From Chromobacterium vaccinii (GTDB taxonomy: Bacteria; Pseudomonadota; Gammaproteobacteria; Burkholderiales; Chromobacteriaceae): a DNA stretch of 58,248 nt. The translations under genes were made by a program, and so were the position numbers. The notes under the pieces were generated by a model. The model searched no databases. It was not told where the DNA came from and saw only the letters and a program-made list of their open reading frames with translations. The stretch covers positions 1 through 58,248 of the forward strand of contig NZ_JZJL01000033.1 of the NCBI RefSeq assembly GCF_000971335.1, given 5' to 3'. Of the stretch, positions 7,847-17,544 are shown one piece after another; within the stretch, counting starts at the first letter, position 1; every line of letters starts with the position of its first letter.

Positions 7847-8452
7847 ATGACCGCCATTCCGCAGCCGCGCAAACAGCCGCGCCAGGCCCGTTCCCGTCAC
7901 GCCGTCGCCGCCATTCTGGAGGCGGCGGCTCGCATTCTGGCCGGCGACGGCTACGCCGCGTTCAACACCAACCGCGTCGCCGAGCTGTCCGGCGTCGGCA
8001 TCGGCTCGCTGTACCAGTACTTCCCCAACAAGCAGGCCGTGCTGGCCGCGCTGCACCGCCGGCATGGCGAGGAGACGCTGGCGGCGCTGGACGACGCGCT
8101 GGCGCGCAGCGCCGGCCGGCCGCCGCGGGAGCAACTGGCGGCGATGGTGGCCGCAGCGCTGGATCTGCATCGGCGCGAGCTGGGCCTGCACCGGGTGCTG
8201 GAGCGAGAATGGCCGATCTACGACGAGCCGCCGGCCAGCAATCCCATCGACGCCGCGCTCCATGCGCGGATCGCGGCCTGGCTGGCCGAAGCCGGCGGCG
8301 ATCCCGCCCGGGCCGGGCTGCTGCTGCGGATGGCCGACAGCCTGGTGCACGGCCTGCTGCTGGACGCCGATCCGCAGGCCGAGGCGCTGGAGCAAGCGAT
8401 TACCGACGCGCTGGCGGGCTATCTGGCCCTGCCGGCATATCACCACACTTGA
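7847..8452 (+). CDS. TetR/AcrR-family transcriptional regulator
   Basis: A 201-residue repressor-type protein. Residues about 20-66 form the TetR DNA-binding domain, with the recognition stretch [20 protein letters not shown] and the following [11 protein letters not shown]. The C-terminal half is a helical ligand-binding and dimerisation domain. The ATG at 7847 was preferred over the in-frame start 90 bases upstream because that extension crosses the divergent promoter region. Threonine aldolase follows after 12 bp, so the two are co-transcribed, and the darcynin gene is divergent. It probably regulates itself and both neighbours; the ligand is unknown. Confidence 0.88.
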   Translation: MTAIPQPRKQPRQARSRHAVAAILEAAARILAGDGYAAFNTNRVAELSGVGIGSLYQYFPNKQAVLAALHRRHGEETLAALDDALARSAGRPPREQLAAMVAAALDLHRRELGLHRVLEREWPIYDEPPASNPIDAALHARIAAWLAEAGGDPARAGLLLRMADSLVHGLLLDADPQAEALEQAITDALAGYLALPAYHHT

Positions 8453-8464
8453 GGAGAAGCGCAG

Positions 8465-9493
8465 ATGCAGTGGATAGACTTTCGCAGCGATACCGTCACC
8501 CACCCGACGCCGGCGATGCGCCGCGCGATGGCCGAGGCCGAGGTCGGCGACGACGTCTACGGCGACGACCCCACCGTGCTGAGGCTGGAGGAGCTGGCCG
8601 CCGACAAGCTGGGCAAGGAGGCGGCGCTGTTCGTCCCCAGCGGCACCTTCGGCAACCAGCTGGCGCTGTTCACCCACTGTCGCCGCGGCGACGAGGTGAT
8701 CGTCGAGGACAACAGCCACATCGTCTGGCACGAGGCCGGCGCGGCGGCGGTGATCGCCGGCGCCCACCTGCGGACGATAGAAGGCGACAACGGCCTGATG
8801 GTGGTGGACGCGATCGAGCGCCGCATCCGCGTCGGCGACGACATCCATGAGCCGCGCACCGGCCTGATCTGCCTGGAGAACGCCCACGGCAACGGCCGCG
8901 TGCTGCCGCTGTCGGCGATGGCCGACACCGCCGCGCTGGCGCGCGAGCACGGTGTGCCGGTGCATCTGGACGGCGCGCGGGTGTTCAACGCCGCCGCCCA
9001 CCTGGGCTGCGACGCGCGCGAGATCACCCGCCACGTCGATAGCGTGATGGCCTGCCTGTCCAAGGGCCTGGCCGCGCCGATCGGCTCCATCCTGGCCGGC
9101 TCCGCCGATTTTATCGATCAGGCGCGCCGCAAGCGCAAGCTGCTGGGCGGCGGCCTGCGCCAGGCCGGCGTGATCGCCGCGCCCGGCATCCTGGCGCTGA
9201 CCGAAATGGCGGCGCGGCTGGACGAGGACCACCGCAACGCCCGCTATCTGGCCGAGGGTCTGGCCAAGCTGCCGTGCGTGGACATCGATCCGGCCGACGT
9301 CCACATCAATCTGGTGTGGTTCCGCTTCAACGCCGACATCGACGCCGCCGAGCTGATGTCGGCGTTGAAGCAGGCCGGCTTCCTGGCCAACCCGCCGCAT
9401 CAGGGCGCGATGCGGCTGGTCACGCACTGGCAGGTGGGGCGCGCCGATATCGACCGCCTGCTGGACGTGATGCAGCGCGTGCTCAGCGACTGA
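8465..9493 (+). CDS. ltaE: Low-specificity L-threonine aldolase
   Basis: A 342-residue PLP enzyme of fold type I. It opens with the family-typical [16 protein letters not shown] and continues with [11 protein letters not shown] and [10 protein letters not shown]. The cofactor-binding lysine is Lys200 in [12 protein letters not shown], and HLDGAR supplies the PLP-contacting Asp. The enzyme splits L-threonine or L-allo-threonine into glycine and acetaldehyde. A GAGGAG ribosome-binding site precedes the ATG, 12 bp after the TetR stop. Confidence 0.93.
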   Translation: MQWIDFRSDTVTHPTPAMRRAMAEAEVGDDVYGDDPTVLRLEELAADKLGKEAALFVPSGTFGNQLALFTHCRRGDEVIVEDNSHIVWHEAGAAAVIAGAHLRTIEGDNGLMVVDAIERRIRVGDDIHEPRTGLICLENAHGNGRVLPLSAMADTAALAREHGVPVHLDGARVFNAAAHLGCDAREITRHVDSVMACLSKGLAAPIGSILAGSADFIDQARRKRKLLGGGLRQAGVIAAPGILALTEMAARLDEDHRNARYLAEGLAKLPCVDIDPADVHINLVWFRFNADIDAAELMSALKQAGFLANPPHQGAMRLVTHWQVGRADIDRLLDVMQRVLSD

Positions 9494-9578
9494 GCGCTTT
9501 CCGGCCGTTTCCCGGGCGCGGGGCTCGCAAAAGGATCGAGAACCGGCCCGGGAGCCTATAACCAGTAGATGGGAACCG

Positions 9579-10310
9579 ATGGGAGCAGGCCGGATGCGGC
9601 TACGCTTGCAGCTCGGCGCGCTGCTGGCGGCCATTCTCCTGTTTCCGATGCCGGGACGGGCCGATGGCCTGGCGCAGGTGCGCATCTACACCGACGACGA
9701 TCCGCCCTACGTGATGGTGGGCCCGGGCGGACAAGTGATGGGCGGCACCACGGTGGAGAAGGTGACGCGGGTGATGCGCAAGCTGGGCCTGCCGTTCAGC
9801 GCGCTGCAGGCGGCGCCGTGGGCCCGCGCCTACCAGGAGGCGAAGAGCCGGCCGTATGCGATGGTGTTTCCCATCGCCAGGACCCGGGAGCGGGAAAAAT
9901 ACCTGGACTTCACTTTCAAGATCATCGACACCGACATCTATTTTTACCGGCTGGCCGCGCGCAACGACATCCAGCCGCGCACGCTGGACGAGGCGCGCAA
10001 ATACAGCATCTGCGTGGTGCTGAACGACTATCGCCACGAGTTTCTGGAGGAGCAGGGCTTCGCCAGGCTGGAGGTGTCGCCGGACTCCACGCTCAATGTC
10101 AGGAAGCTGGCGGCCGGCCGTTGCGACCTGTTGCCGTCCACCGAGAGCGGGATCGCCGGCAAGCTGAAGGCGTTGGGTCTGGACCGCGCGCTCGTGGCGC
10201 GCGGCATCCGGCTGGACAAGCTGGACAGCGGCCTCTACGCCGCGTTCAACAAGGACACGCCGTCCGAGGTGATCGCCCGGTTTCGGGCCGCGGCAGCAGA
10301 GTTGCCCTGA
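9579..10310 (+). CDS. Periplasmic solute-binding protein (SBP_bac_3 type)
   Basis: A 243-residue protein with a signal peptide (hydrophobic core LGALLAAILLF, likely cleaved after GRADG). The rest resembles family 3 solute-binding proteins, which bind amino acids or similar small ligands: VRIYTDDDPPYVM at the start of the mature part and the hinge region DIYFYRLAARN. No permease or ATPase lies beside it, so it may be an orphan binding protein or serve a distant transporter or sensor. A second ATG at 9594 is also well placed behind GGAG/AGG, and either start keeps the signal peptide. Confidence 0.8.
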   Translation: MGAGRMRLRLQLGALLAAILLFPMPGRADGLAQVRIYTDDDPPYVMVGPGGQVMGGTTVEKVTRVMRKLGLPFSALQAAPWARAYQEAKSRPYAMVFPIARTREREKYLDFTFKIIDTDIYFYRLAARNDIQPRTLDEARKYSICVVLNDYRHEFLEEQGFARLEVSPDSTLNVRKLAAGRCDLLPSTESGIAGKLKALGLDRALVARGIRLDKLDSGLYAAFNKDTPSEVIARFRAAAAELP

Positions 10311-10379
10311 GCGCCTGCCGGCTGGAAGGCGCTGGCGTGCCGCGCCAGACATCGTGAACCGCTGTCAAGGGAGAACGCC

Positions 10380-11144
10380 ATGCGCACTCGACTGCTGCTG
10401 TGCTGCCTGCTGGCGCTGCCCGCCTGGGCCGAGCGGCTGGTGGAGATCCCCACCCGTCCCGGCGTCACGCTGCGTTTCCTGCTGCTGGAGCCGCCGGGGC
10501 CTGCGCGCGCCAACCTGATCCTGCTCGCCGGCGGCGAGGGCCTGCTCAAACTGTCGGCCGAGGGCGAGCTGGGCGCGGGCAAGGGGAATTTCCTGGTGCG
10601 CACCCGCCAAGGCTGGGCCGACATGGGTTTCCGAGTCGCGGTGGCGGACGCGCCATCCGACATGCCGCGGGGCCTGTTGGGCGATTTTCGCGAGAGCCCG
10701 GAGCACGCGGCCGACATCGCCGCGGTGTCCGGCTACCTGCGCCAGGGAGCGGCGCTGCCGGTATGGCTGGCCGGCACCAGCCGCGGCACCACCTCCGCGG
10801 CGGCGGCGGCGTTGAACCGGCCGGACGCGGCGGATGGCCTGCTGCTGACCTCCAGCATAGATAGCGGCCGCGGCAGCCTGGCCGGCCTGCCCCTGGAGAG
10901 GCTGGCCATCCCGGTGCTGATGATCCAGCACCGCCGCGATGAATGCCGCGCCAGCCGGCCCGGCAATCTGGGGCCGGTGGTGGACCGGCTGCGCGCCGAC
11001 GCGCCGCGCGAGCTGATGCTGCTGGACGGCGGCAAGAACGAGGGCGATCCATGCCAGCCTTGGGCCTGGCACGGCTACAACGGCATCGAGGCGCGGGCGC
11101 TGGGCCTGGCCGGCGCGTGGATGCTGGCGCACGGCCGCCGTTGA
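10380..11144 (+). CDS. Exported alpha/beta-hydrolase-fold protein
   Basis: A 254-residue protein with a short signal peptide (LLLCCLLALPAWA). The mature part has alpha/beta hydrolase features: a nucleophile elbow GTSRGTT around residue 138, MIQHRRDECR near 180 where the acid could lie, and WHGYNGIE near the C-terminus for the histidine. Known families with this layout include esterases and dienelactone-hydrolase-like proteins; the substrate is unknown. The ATG follows GGGAGAACGCC. It lies 69 bp after the solute-binding gene and 73 bp before the peptidase gene, all on the plus strand. Confidence 0.75.
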   Translation: MRTRLLLCCLLALPAWAERLVEIPTRPGVTLRFLLLEPPGPARANLILLAGGEGLLKLSAEGELGAGKGNFLVRTRQGWADMGFRVAVADAPSDMPRGLLGDFRESPEHAADIAAVSGYLRQGAALPVWLAGTSRGTTSAAAAALNRPDAADGLLLTSSIDSGRGSLAGLPLERLAIPVLMIQHRRDECRASRPGNLGPVVDRLRADAPRELMLLDGGKNEGDPCQPWAWHGYNGIEARALGLAGAWMLAHGRR

Positions 11145-11217
11145 GAGGACGCTATGGCGGTTGGGGCGCGCCGGTGCTACCCTCGCCGCCATCCTTGGAT
11201 TTCCTATCGCCGACATC

Positions 11218-13251
11218 ATGACGCCATCCCACGACCCACACGCCTGGCTGGAAAGCCTGGATTCCGACCAAGCCGCCGACTGGGTGGCCGCGCAGAACGC
11301 CCGCACCGAGGGCGTGCTGGACGCCGATCCGCGCTTCGCTGGCCTGAAGGCGGACATCCTCGCCCACCTGCGCGACACGCGACAGATACCATACTTCGCC
11401 GAGCACGCCGGCTGGCTGTACAACTTCCACCAGGACGAGGCGCATCCGCGCGGCCTCTACCGCAGAACCACCTTGGACGCCTACCGCGCCGGCAGCCAGG
11501 ACTGGCAGGCGGTGCTGGACATCGACGCGCTGGCCGACGCCGATGAGCGCGACTGGTATCTGGACGGCGTGTCCCACTGCACGGTCCGGCCCGAGCGGGC
11601 GCTGGTGCATCTGACCGACGGCGGCGGCGACGCCACCGTGGCGCGCGAGTATGACGTCGAGGCGCGGCGCTGGGTCGAGAACGGCTTCAGCTTCCCGGAA
11701 GGCAAGAACCACATCGCCTGGCGCGATCCGGACAGCGCCTTCGTCTGCCCGGGCTGGAAGGGCGCGCCGCTGACCCGCTCCGGCTACCCGCGCGAAGTGT
11801 GGCTGGTGGCGCGCGGCGCGGACGGCCAGCACGGCTGGACCCAGCTATTCGCCGCGCCGGAAGACGCGATGATGACCGCCGCCTGGCGCTTCCTCGACAG
11901 CGACGGCAGCGCCGTCGACCTGATCGAGGCCTCCGACGGCTTCTACCGCAAAACCTACCATCTGCTGGACGGCGGCCTGGAGGCGCACGCGCTGCCCTTG
12001 CCGCCCAAGGCCGAGATCGAGGCCTATATCGGCGGCGATTTCATCGTCAAGCTGGCCGAGGACTGGTCCTGGCGCGGCGAGACTTACGCCAGCGGCAGCC
12101 TGCTGGCGGTCGGCTTGTCCGGCCTGATCGGCGACGGCCCCGCGCCGCAGCTGTTGCAGGCGCCCGAGCCGCGGCTGGCTGTGGCGGCGGTGGAAACCAC
12201 CCGCGGCCGGCTGCTGGTCAACCTGCTGGACAACGTCAAGAGCCGCATGCTGTGCTTCGCCAAGCAGGATGGCGCGTGGACGCCGCAGCCGCTGGACCTG
12301 CCGGCCGACGGCGTGATCGAGATCGCCGACCAGCCGTGGCAGAGCGATGTGTTCTACTACAGCTACAGCGATTTCCTGACCCCCAGCGGCCTGTACAGGC
12401 TGGACCTGGCCAGCGGCGAGCGCGAATGCCTGCGCCGCCAGCCGGAGGCTTTCGATCCCTCGCCCTATGTCGCCGAGCAATGGCAGGCGACGGCGCCCGA
12501 CGGCGAGCAAATCCCGTACTTCGTGGTGCGGCGGCGCGACGCGCCGTTCGACGGCGCCACGCCGACGCTGCTGTACGGCTACGGCGGCTTCGAGGTGCCG
12601 ATGCTGCCGTATTACATCGAGAACTTCGGCCCGCACTGGCTGGCCAGGGGCGGCGCCTTCGTGCTGGCCTGCATCCGCGGCGGCGGCGAGTTCGGCCCGC
12701 ACTGGCACCAGGCGGCGCAGGGGCCGAAACGCCAGGTCAGCTTCGACGACTTCATCGCGGTGGCGGAAGACCTGATCCGCCGCAAGCTGACCTCGTCGGC
12801 CAAGCTGGCGATAGAGGGCGGCAGCAACGGCGGCCTGCTGGTGGGGGCGGCGATGGCGCAGCGGCCCGAGCTGTTCCAGGCAGTGGTGTGCGAAGTGCCG
12901 CTGCTGGACATGCTTCGCTACACCCAGCTCTTGGCCGGCGCCAGCTGGATAGACGAATACGGCGATCCGGACGACGAGGCCGAGCGCGCCGCGCTGGCCG
13001 CCTATTCGCCGTACCACAATCTGCGCGCCGACGCGCGCTACCCGCTGGCCTTGTTCACCACCAGCGCCAGCGACGACCGCGTCCATCCCGGCCATGCCCG
13101 CAAGATGGCGGCGCGGCTGCTGGAGCTGGGCCACGACGCGCTGTTCTACGAGACCGACGGCGGCGGCCACGCCGGCAACGCCGGCCAGGAGGACACCGCC
13201 GCCGAGCTGGCGCGGGTGCTGGTGTATCTGTATCAGCGCTTGTGCGATTGA
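11218..13251 (+). CDS. Prolyl oligopeptidase-family serine peptidase (S9A)
   Basis: A 677-residue protein with an N-terminal beta-propeller region (about 60-410) and a C-terminal alpha/beta-hydrolase peptidase domain. The catalytic triad is visible as Ser536 in EGGSNGGLL, Asp620 in SASDDRVHP and His651 in GGGHAG. The family cleaves short peptides after proline or basic residues. There is no signal peptide, so it is probably cytoplasmic. The ATG at 11218 begins MTPSHDPHAWLESL, which matches the family start; the longer frame adds residues from the intergenic region. A strong terminator follows. Confidence 0.92.
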   Translation: MTPSHDPHAWLESLDSDQAADWVAAQNARTEGVLDADPRFAGLKADILAHLRDTRQIPYFAEHAGWLYNFHQDEAHPRGLYRRTTLDAYRAGSQDWQAVLDIDALADADERDWYLDGVSHCTVRPERALVHLTDGGGDATVAREYDVEARRWVENGFSFPEGKNHIAWRDPDSAFVCPGWKGAPLTRSGYPREVWLVARGADGQHGWTQLFAAPEDAMMTAAWRFLDSDGSAVDLIEASDGFYRKTYHLLDGGLEAHALPLPPKAEIEAYIGGDFIVKLAEDWSWRGETYASGSLLAVGLSGLIGDGPAPQLLQAPEPRLAVAAVETTRGRLLVNLLDNVKSRMLCFAKQDGAWTPQPLDLPADGVIEIADQPWQSDVFYYSYSDFLTPSGLYRLDLASGERECLRRQPEAFDPSPYVAEQWQATAPDGEQIPYFVVRRRDAPFDGATPTLLYGYGGFEVPMLPYYIENFGPHWLARGGAFVLACIRGGGEFGPHWHQAAQGPKRQVSFDDFIAVAEDLIRRKLTSSAKLAIEGGSNGGLLVGAAMAQRPELFQAVVCEVPLLDMLRYTQLLAGASWIDEYGDPDDEAERAALAAYSPYHNLRADARYPLALFTTSASDDRVHPGHARKMAARLLELGHDALFYETDGGGHAGNAGQEDTAAELARVLVYLYQRLCD

Positions 13252-13268
13252 GGCCGACGATGTGGCAG

Positions 13269-13294
13269 CAAAGGGCGCGAGAGCGCCCTTTTTC
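13269..13294 (+). terminator. Rho-independent terminator after the S9 peptidase gene
   Basis: AAAGGGCGC pairs with GCGCCCTTT across a GAGA loop, followed by further T residues. It ends the plus-strand transcript before the M13 gene. Confidence 0.85.
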
Positions 13295-13435
13295 ATTGCG
13301 GCCTGCCTTTCCTGGCCGATTCCTTGAGTGATGATGTCGTTTGCATTTTGCCGATTGCCGCCGCGGGAAGCGCGGGCGTACCATCGCTCGAGGCCGGGCA
13401 GAGCCCGGCCGCTTCAGAACGATAAGAGGAAAACC

Positions 13436-15451
13436 ATGCAAGGGAAGAAATTGCTGCCGCTGGCCATGCTGTTGTGCCTGCAGGCGGCCTGGGCCGGAGG
13501 GTTGGACTATGGCGCGTACGGCATAGATTTCCAGGGAATGGACCGCGCGGTGCGGCCGCAGGACAATATCGCGCTGCATGCCAACGGTGGCTGGATGAAG
13601 CGCGCGCGGATTCCGGCCGACCGCTCGTCGACCGGCGTATCCGAGTTGCTGTACGACCGCAATCAGCAGCGGGTGCGGGAATTGATCGAGCATGCCGATC
13701 CGGCGGCTTCGGTCGACTCGCGCAAGATCGCCGATCTCTATCGCAGCTTTCTCGATGAACAGACCATCGCCCGTCGCGGCCTGGCGCCGTTGAAGTCCAA
13801 GCTGGCCGCCATCGCCGCGCTGGACAGCGCCGACGCCGTCATCGCCTACATGGGCCGGCTGCAGGACCAGCCGGAAGACACGCCGTTCCGCTTCTACGTG
13901 GCGCAGGACAACAAGAACTCCGCGGCCTACCTGGCCGGCGTCGGCCAGTCCGGCCTGGCGATGGACCGCGACTATTATTTGCTCCAATCCGCTGATTTCG
14001 CCGCGGCGCGCAAGGCCTACCGCGCCTATCTGGCCAGGCTGCTGACGCTGGCCGGCGAAAAGGATGCCCTGCCGCGCGCCGCCGCGGTGCTAGAGCTGGA
14101 GGCACGGCTGGCCAAGGCGCAGTGGAGCAATGTCGACAACCGCGACGCGCAGAAGACCTACAACAAGACCGGCGCGGCCGAGTTGGCCAAGCGCCTGCCC
14201 GGCTACGACTGGCCGGCGTTGTTGAAGGACGCGCAACTGTCCGCCGCAGCCGATCTCAACCTGGATCAGCCCAGCTATCTGGAACAGCTGCCCGGCCTGT
14301 TGCGCGCGACGCCGCTGCCGGCGCTGCGCGACTACCTGACGCTGCGCCTGCTGGACGCCTACGCGCCTTATCTCGACAAGCCGTGGACGGCGGCGCGCTT
14401 CGCTTTCTACGGCAAGGCGCTGGATGGCCGCAGCGCCGACCGGCCGCGCTGGAAGAAGGCGGTGACGCTGGTGGACGATGGCATGGGCGAGGCGGTGGGC
14501 AAGCTGTATGTGGCCAAGTACTTCACGCCGGAGGCCAAGCGCCAGGCCGACGAATTGGTGCGCAATCTGCTGGCGGCCTACGACCGCAGCGTGGACACGC
14601 TGGACTGGATGAGCGCGGAAACCAAGCGCGAGGCGCACCTGAAGCTGTCCAAATACACGCTGAAGATAGGCTATCCGGACAAGTGGCGCGATTACTCCAG
14701 CCTGGAGATCCGCCCGGACGACCTGATCGGCAACGCCGAGCGCGTCGCGGCGTTCAATTACCGCCGCCAGGCCAGGCATCTGGGGCAGCCGGTGGACCGG
14801 ACCGAATGGGGCATGGCGCCGCAGACGGTCAACGCCTATTACAACCCGGCCAACAACGAGATCGTGTTCCCGGCCGCCATCCTGCAGGCGCCGTACTTTG
14901 ACCCCGCCTTCGATCCGGCGGTCAACTACGGCAGCATCGGCGCCACCATCGGCCACGAGATCAGCCATGGTTTCGACGACCAGGGCCATCTGTTCGACGG
15001 CGACGGCAATATGCGCAACTGGTGGACGCCGGCCGACGAGGCGCACTTCAAGGAGGCGACCGCCAAATTGGTCAAGCAGTACGGCGGCTACGAGCCGGTG
15101 AAGGGGCACAAGGTCAACGGCGAGCTGACGCTGGGCGAGAACATCGCCGACAACGCCGGCCTGGAGATCGCCTACAAGGCGTACAAGATCGCGCTGGACG
15201 GCAAGGAAGCTCCGGTGCGCGACGGCCTCACCGGCGATCAGCGCTTCTTCATCGCCTTCGCCCAGTCCTGGCGCAGCAAGAGCCGCGACGCGGCCACGCT
15301 GCAGCAGATGGTGTCCGATCCGCACACGCCAGACCAGTGGCGCGCCTTCGGCACCGTTCGCAATCTGGAGCCGTTCTACCAGGCCTTCGGCGTCAAGCCG
15401 GGGGACAAGATGTATTTGCCGCCGGCGCAGCGCTTCCATTTGTGGTGGTAA
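13436..15451 (+). CDS. M13-family zinc metallopeptidase (neprilysin/PepO-like)
   Basis: A 671-residue exported endopeptidase. A signal peptide (LLPLAMLLCLQAAWAG) precedes the M13 N-terminal domain. The zinc site is clear: HEISH with His507, Glu508 and His511, then the second motif GENIADNAG with Glu568 as third ligand. Family members degrade peptides in the periplasm. The start at 13436 has AGAGGA just upstream; the longer frame from 13328 runs through the leader. The leader holds a GGCCGGGC/GCCCGGCC hairpin (13392-13410), 25 bases before the ATG. Function in this organism is inferred only from the family. Confidence 0.92.
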   Translation: MQGKKLLPLAMLLCLQAAWAGGLDYGAYGIDFQGMDRAVRPQDNIALHANGGWMKRARIPADRSSTGVSELLYDRNQQRVRELIEHADPAASVDSRKIADLYRSFLDEQTIARRGLAPLKSKLAAIAALDSADAVIAYMGRLQDQPEDTPFRFYVAQDNKNSAAYLAGVGQSGLAMDRDYYLLQSADFAAARKAYRAYLARLLTLAGEKDALPRAAAVLELEARLAKAQWSNVDNRDAQKTYNKTGAAELAKRLPGYDWPALLKDAQLSAAADLNLDQPSYLEQLPGLLRATPLPALRDYLTLRLLDAYAPYLDKPWTAARFAFYGKALDGRSADRPRWKKAVTLVDDGMGEAVGKLYVAKYFTPEAKRQADELVRNLLAAYDRSVDTLDWMSAETKREAHLKLSKYTLKIGYPDKWRDYSSLEIRPDDLIGNAERVAAFNYRRQARHLGQPVDRTEWGMAPQTVNAYYNPANNEIVFPAAILQAPYFDPAFDPAVNYGSIGATIGHEISHGFDDQGHLFDGDGNMRNWWTPADEAHFKEATAKLVKQYGGYEPVKGHKVNGELTLGENIADNAGLEIAYKAYKIALDGKEAPVRDGLTGDQRFFIAFAQSWRSKSRDAATLQQMVSDPHTPDQWRAFGTVRNLEPFYQAFGVKPGDKMYLPPAQRFHLWW

Positions 15452-15481
15452 AAAAAGCCGGGCTCCTTCGGGAGCCCGGCT
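15449..15481 (-). terminator. Terminator of the four-gene exported operon
   Basis: AGCCGGGCTCC (15456-15466) pairs with GGAGCCCGGCT (15471-15481) over a TTCG loop. A run of A on the plus strand gives the T-tract on the minus strand, so it terminates the operon read from 19769 down to 15509. On the plus strand it has no T-tract behind it. Confidence 0.8.
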
Positions 15482-15508
15482 GTGTGGAGCGCAGCGGGAA
15501 AGCGCCGT

Positions 15509-16834
15509 CTACCACTTGTCCTTGTCGGCGTCGAACATGCCGGCGGCCGGCTTGTGCTTCTTGGCCGGCGCCTTCTTGCCGGCTGCCGGGGCGGAAGCCT
15601 CGGCTTTCGCCGGCGCGGCCGGCGCCAGTTCGCGCAACTGCAGGCCGCCTGGCGGTATCTGCTCCAGCGGCATCTTCACGTTTTCCAGATGGCCCTGGGA
15701 CATCGTCGGCATCACCTTGTCGACTACCACTTCGCAGCAGTCGAATTCGGAGCGGCCCAGCGATTGTCCGGTCTGCGGATCCTTCACCTCCTGGCCCAGC
15801 GATACCAGCTTGTAACGCGCGCCCTCGCGGACGGACTGCCCGCCTTGGCTGAGAATCACGTTATTGCCGGTGCGCGAGGCTACGGAGATGGGAAAGGTGC
15901 GGACCAGGATGGCGCTGACGATGCGATCGACGATCTGGCCTTCCATGCCGCGGCGGGCGGCATCGGCGGAGCCATCGCCCAGCTTGCCGGCGTCGCCGGC
16001 GAGCATGTTCGACAGTTGCACCTGGCGGTTGGCCACGTTGATCACGCGCTGCGACAGATTCCAGCTGGCGCGCTTCTTGTCGTAGCCGAATGCGGTCAGA
16101 TGGCCGGTCCAGATCAGGTCGGCGCTGAGCGCCTGGCTGATCTTGGAGCGCTCGGCGGAAGGCGTCTGGCCTGAGCTGATCATGTCCAGCTCCTGCTGCA
16201 CATCGTCGCCCAGCTCGCGGTCCAGCACCGAGAAGCGGCCGGTGTTGGCCAGCGCGTCCAGCGTCTGCTGGTGTATCTCGCGGGCGACCTGTTCGGCCGG
16301 CACCGAGATGCCCGCCAGCTTGAAGGATTCGCGATCGATGTACACCGGACCGACCACGATCTTCAGCTTGCCGGCGGATGCCGGCTGGACGAATTTGGCG
16401 ATCTTGGCTTCGATGCTCGCCTTGTAGCTCTTGTTCAGCAGGCCGGGCTCTTCCATCTTGACCAGCTTGAAGCCGGTCACCACGCCGCCGGATTCCTGGG
16501 CGACATATTCGGCGAACGCGTGAGCGCTGAGCTGATCGGCGTCCTTGCCGGCGGCGACGGACAGCGTGGCCTTGACCTGTTCGGAGGACATGTCGAAGGA
16601 GGCGCCGTTGACCTGCTTGATCGCCAGTTTCAGCGCTTCCTCGACGGCTTCCGCCGGGCTGGCGCCGATGCCGGTTGCCGCGCTGTCCACCGATGTCAGC
16701 TTGCCGGCGTCAGGCGGGGCCTGGACCGGCGCGCTGGCATCCGCCTTGGGGGCGGTCGCCGCGTCTTCCTTGTGGGAGCAGGCCGCCAGGCCTAGGGCCA
16801 AGGCGGCGGCGCTCATCGCGTATCGCAATTTCAT
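15509..16834 (-). CDS. Uncharacterised lipoprotein with CsgG/FlgT-like domains
   Basis: A 441-residue protein with a lipoprotein signal (LALGLAACSHKED, lipobox Cys about 19). After a low-complexity linker, residues about 47-140 hold SVDSAATGIGASPAEAVEEA, which resembles the N-terminal domain of flagellar assembly protein FlgT. A middle part with KIVVGPVYIDRESF and TLDALANTGRFSVLDRELG resembles CsgG. A C-terminal part beginning NNVILSQGGQSVREGARYKL resembles the FlgT C-terminal SH3-like domain. The tail is Ala/Lys-rich and ends in MFDADKDKW. It is the last gene of a four-gene operon, 25 bp after its neighbour, with a terminator behind it. A role in an envelope complex or secretion pore is possible; domain assignments are by eye. 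Confidence 0.6.
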   Translation of the reverse strand: MKLRYAMSAAALALGLAACSHKEDAATAPKADASAPVQAPPDAGKLTSVDSAATGIGASPAEAVEEALKLAIKQVNGASFDMSSEQVKATLSVAAGKDADQLSAHAFAEYVAQESGGVVTGFKLVKMEEPGLLNKSYKASIEAKIAKFVQPASAGKLKIVVGPVYIDRESFKLAGISVPAEQVAREIHQQTLDALANTGRFSVLDRELGDDVQQELDMISSGQTPSAERSKISQALSADLIWTGHLTAFGYDKKRASWNLSQRVINVANRQVQLSNMLAGDAGKLGDGSADAARRGMEGQIVDRIVSAILVRTFPISVASRTGNNVILSQGGQSVREGARYKLVSLGQEVKDPQTGQSLGRSEFDCCEVVVDKVMPTMSQGHLENVKMPLEQIPPGGLQLRELAPAAPAKAEASAPAAGKKAPAKKHKPAAGMFDADKDKW

Positions 16835-16859
16835 GTCGTTTCCTTGGCCGGGTCTGGGC

Positions 16860-17501
16860 TTAGAGCGCCTGGGTCGCATCCTTCGGAACCGGGATATCGT
16901 GGCTCTGGGCGAAGCTGACCGCCTGCTTCAGCGCCTCGTACAGGTTCTTGGAGTTGCCCGGCAGGCTGGTGACGATGTAGGCGCCGGAGGACAGCTTGGG
17001 CAGGTCCAGCGGGGAGGCGGATGCCAGCGCATCCTTGAAGCCGCTGAACTGGTTGGCCATCTTGGAGTACTTCAGCACGCCCTTGGCCAGCGAGCCCAGG
17101 CCTTCGGCATAGGCTTTCTTCGCCTCGGCGTCCAGCACCGTGCCGGTGTTCTTTTGCTGTTCGCTGATGGCCTTGGACACGGCGCTCTGGGCGGAGTCAG
17201 CCTTGCTCAGGCTGTCCTTGGTGGCGCCGGAGGTCAGGGCTTCGGCTTCGGCCTTGGCCAGCGCGGCGGCATCCTTGGCGCCCAGCGCGGTCGCCATTTG
17301 GGACTGGGCCATCAGCACTTGCTTGTTGGCGCCGGTGTAGGATTCGACCAGTTGTTTCTGCTGGCCGATCAGGTCGGCGCCGCTGCTGCTGTTGCCGGCG
17401 CCGCCGGTCAGGCTGGTCACGGCGTCGAACATGCCCGCCTGGGCGGTCACGGCGGTCAGGCTGAGGCCGGCAAGGGCGGCCACGATCAGGGTTTTGCGCA
17501 T
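16860..17501 (-). CDS. Exported helical protein of unknown function
   Basis: A 213-residue protein with a signal peptide (LIVAALAGLSLTAVTAQAG). The mature part is almost wholly helical and rich in Ala, Ser, Lys and Gln, with heptad-like stretches such as EAEALTSGATKDSLSKADS, suggesting a coiled-coil or adaptor role. I chose the third in-frame ATG because GGAG lies six bases before it; the upstream ATGs are too close to this site. It is the third gene of the exported operon. I do not recognise the family. Confidence 0.7.
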   Translation of the reverse strand: MRKTLIVAALAGLSLTAVTAQAGMFDAVTSLTGGAGNSSSGADLIGQQKQLVESYTGANKQVLMAQSQMATALGAKDAAALAKAEAEALTSGATKDSLSKADSAQSAVSKAISEQQKNTGTVLDAEAKKAYAEGLGSLAKGVLKYSKMANQFSGFKDALASASPLDLPKLSSGAYIVTSLPGNSKNLYEALKQAVSFAQSHDIPVPKDATQAL

Positions 17502-17544
17502 TTTCATCTCCGGATGCATTGTTGTTGGGTGAGTTTTTTCGGGT

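Noticed and set aside
13392-13410. GC-rich hairpin in the M13 peptidase leader as a riboswitch or terminator
   Set aside because: It is a single 8 bp stem with no T-tract and no larger conserved fold. I mention it in the gene entry only.
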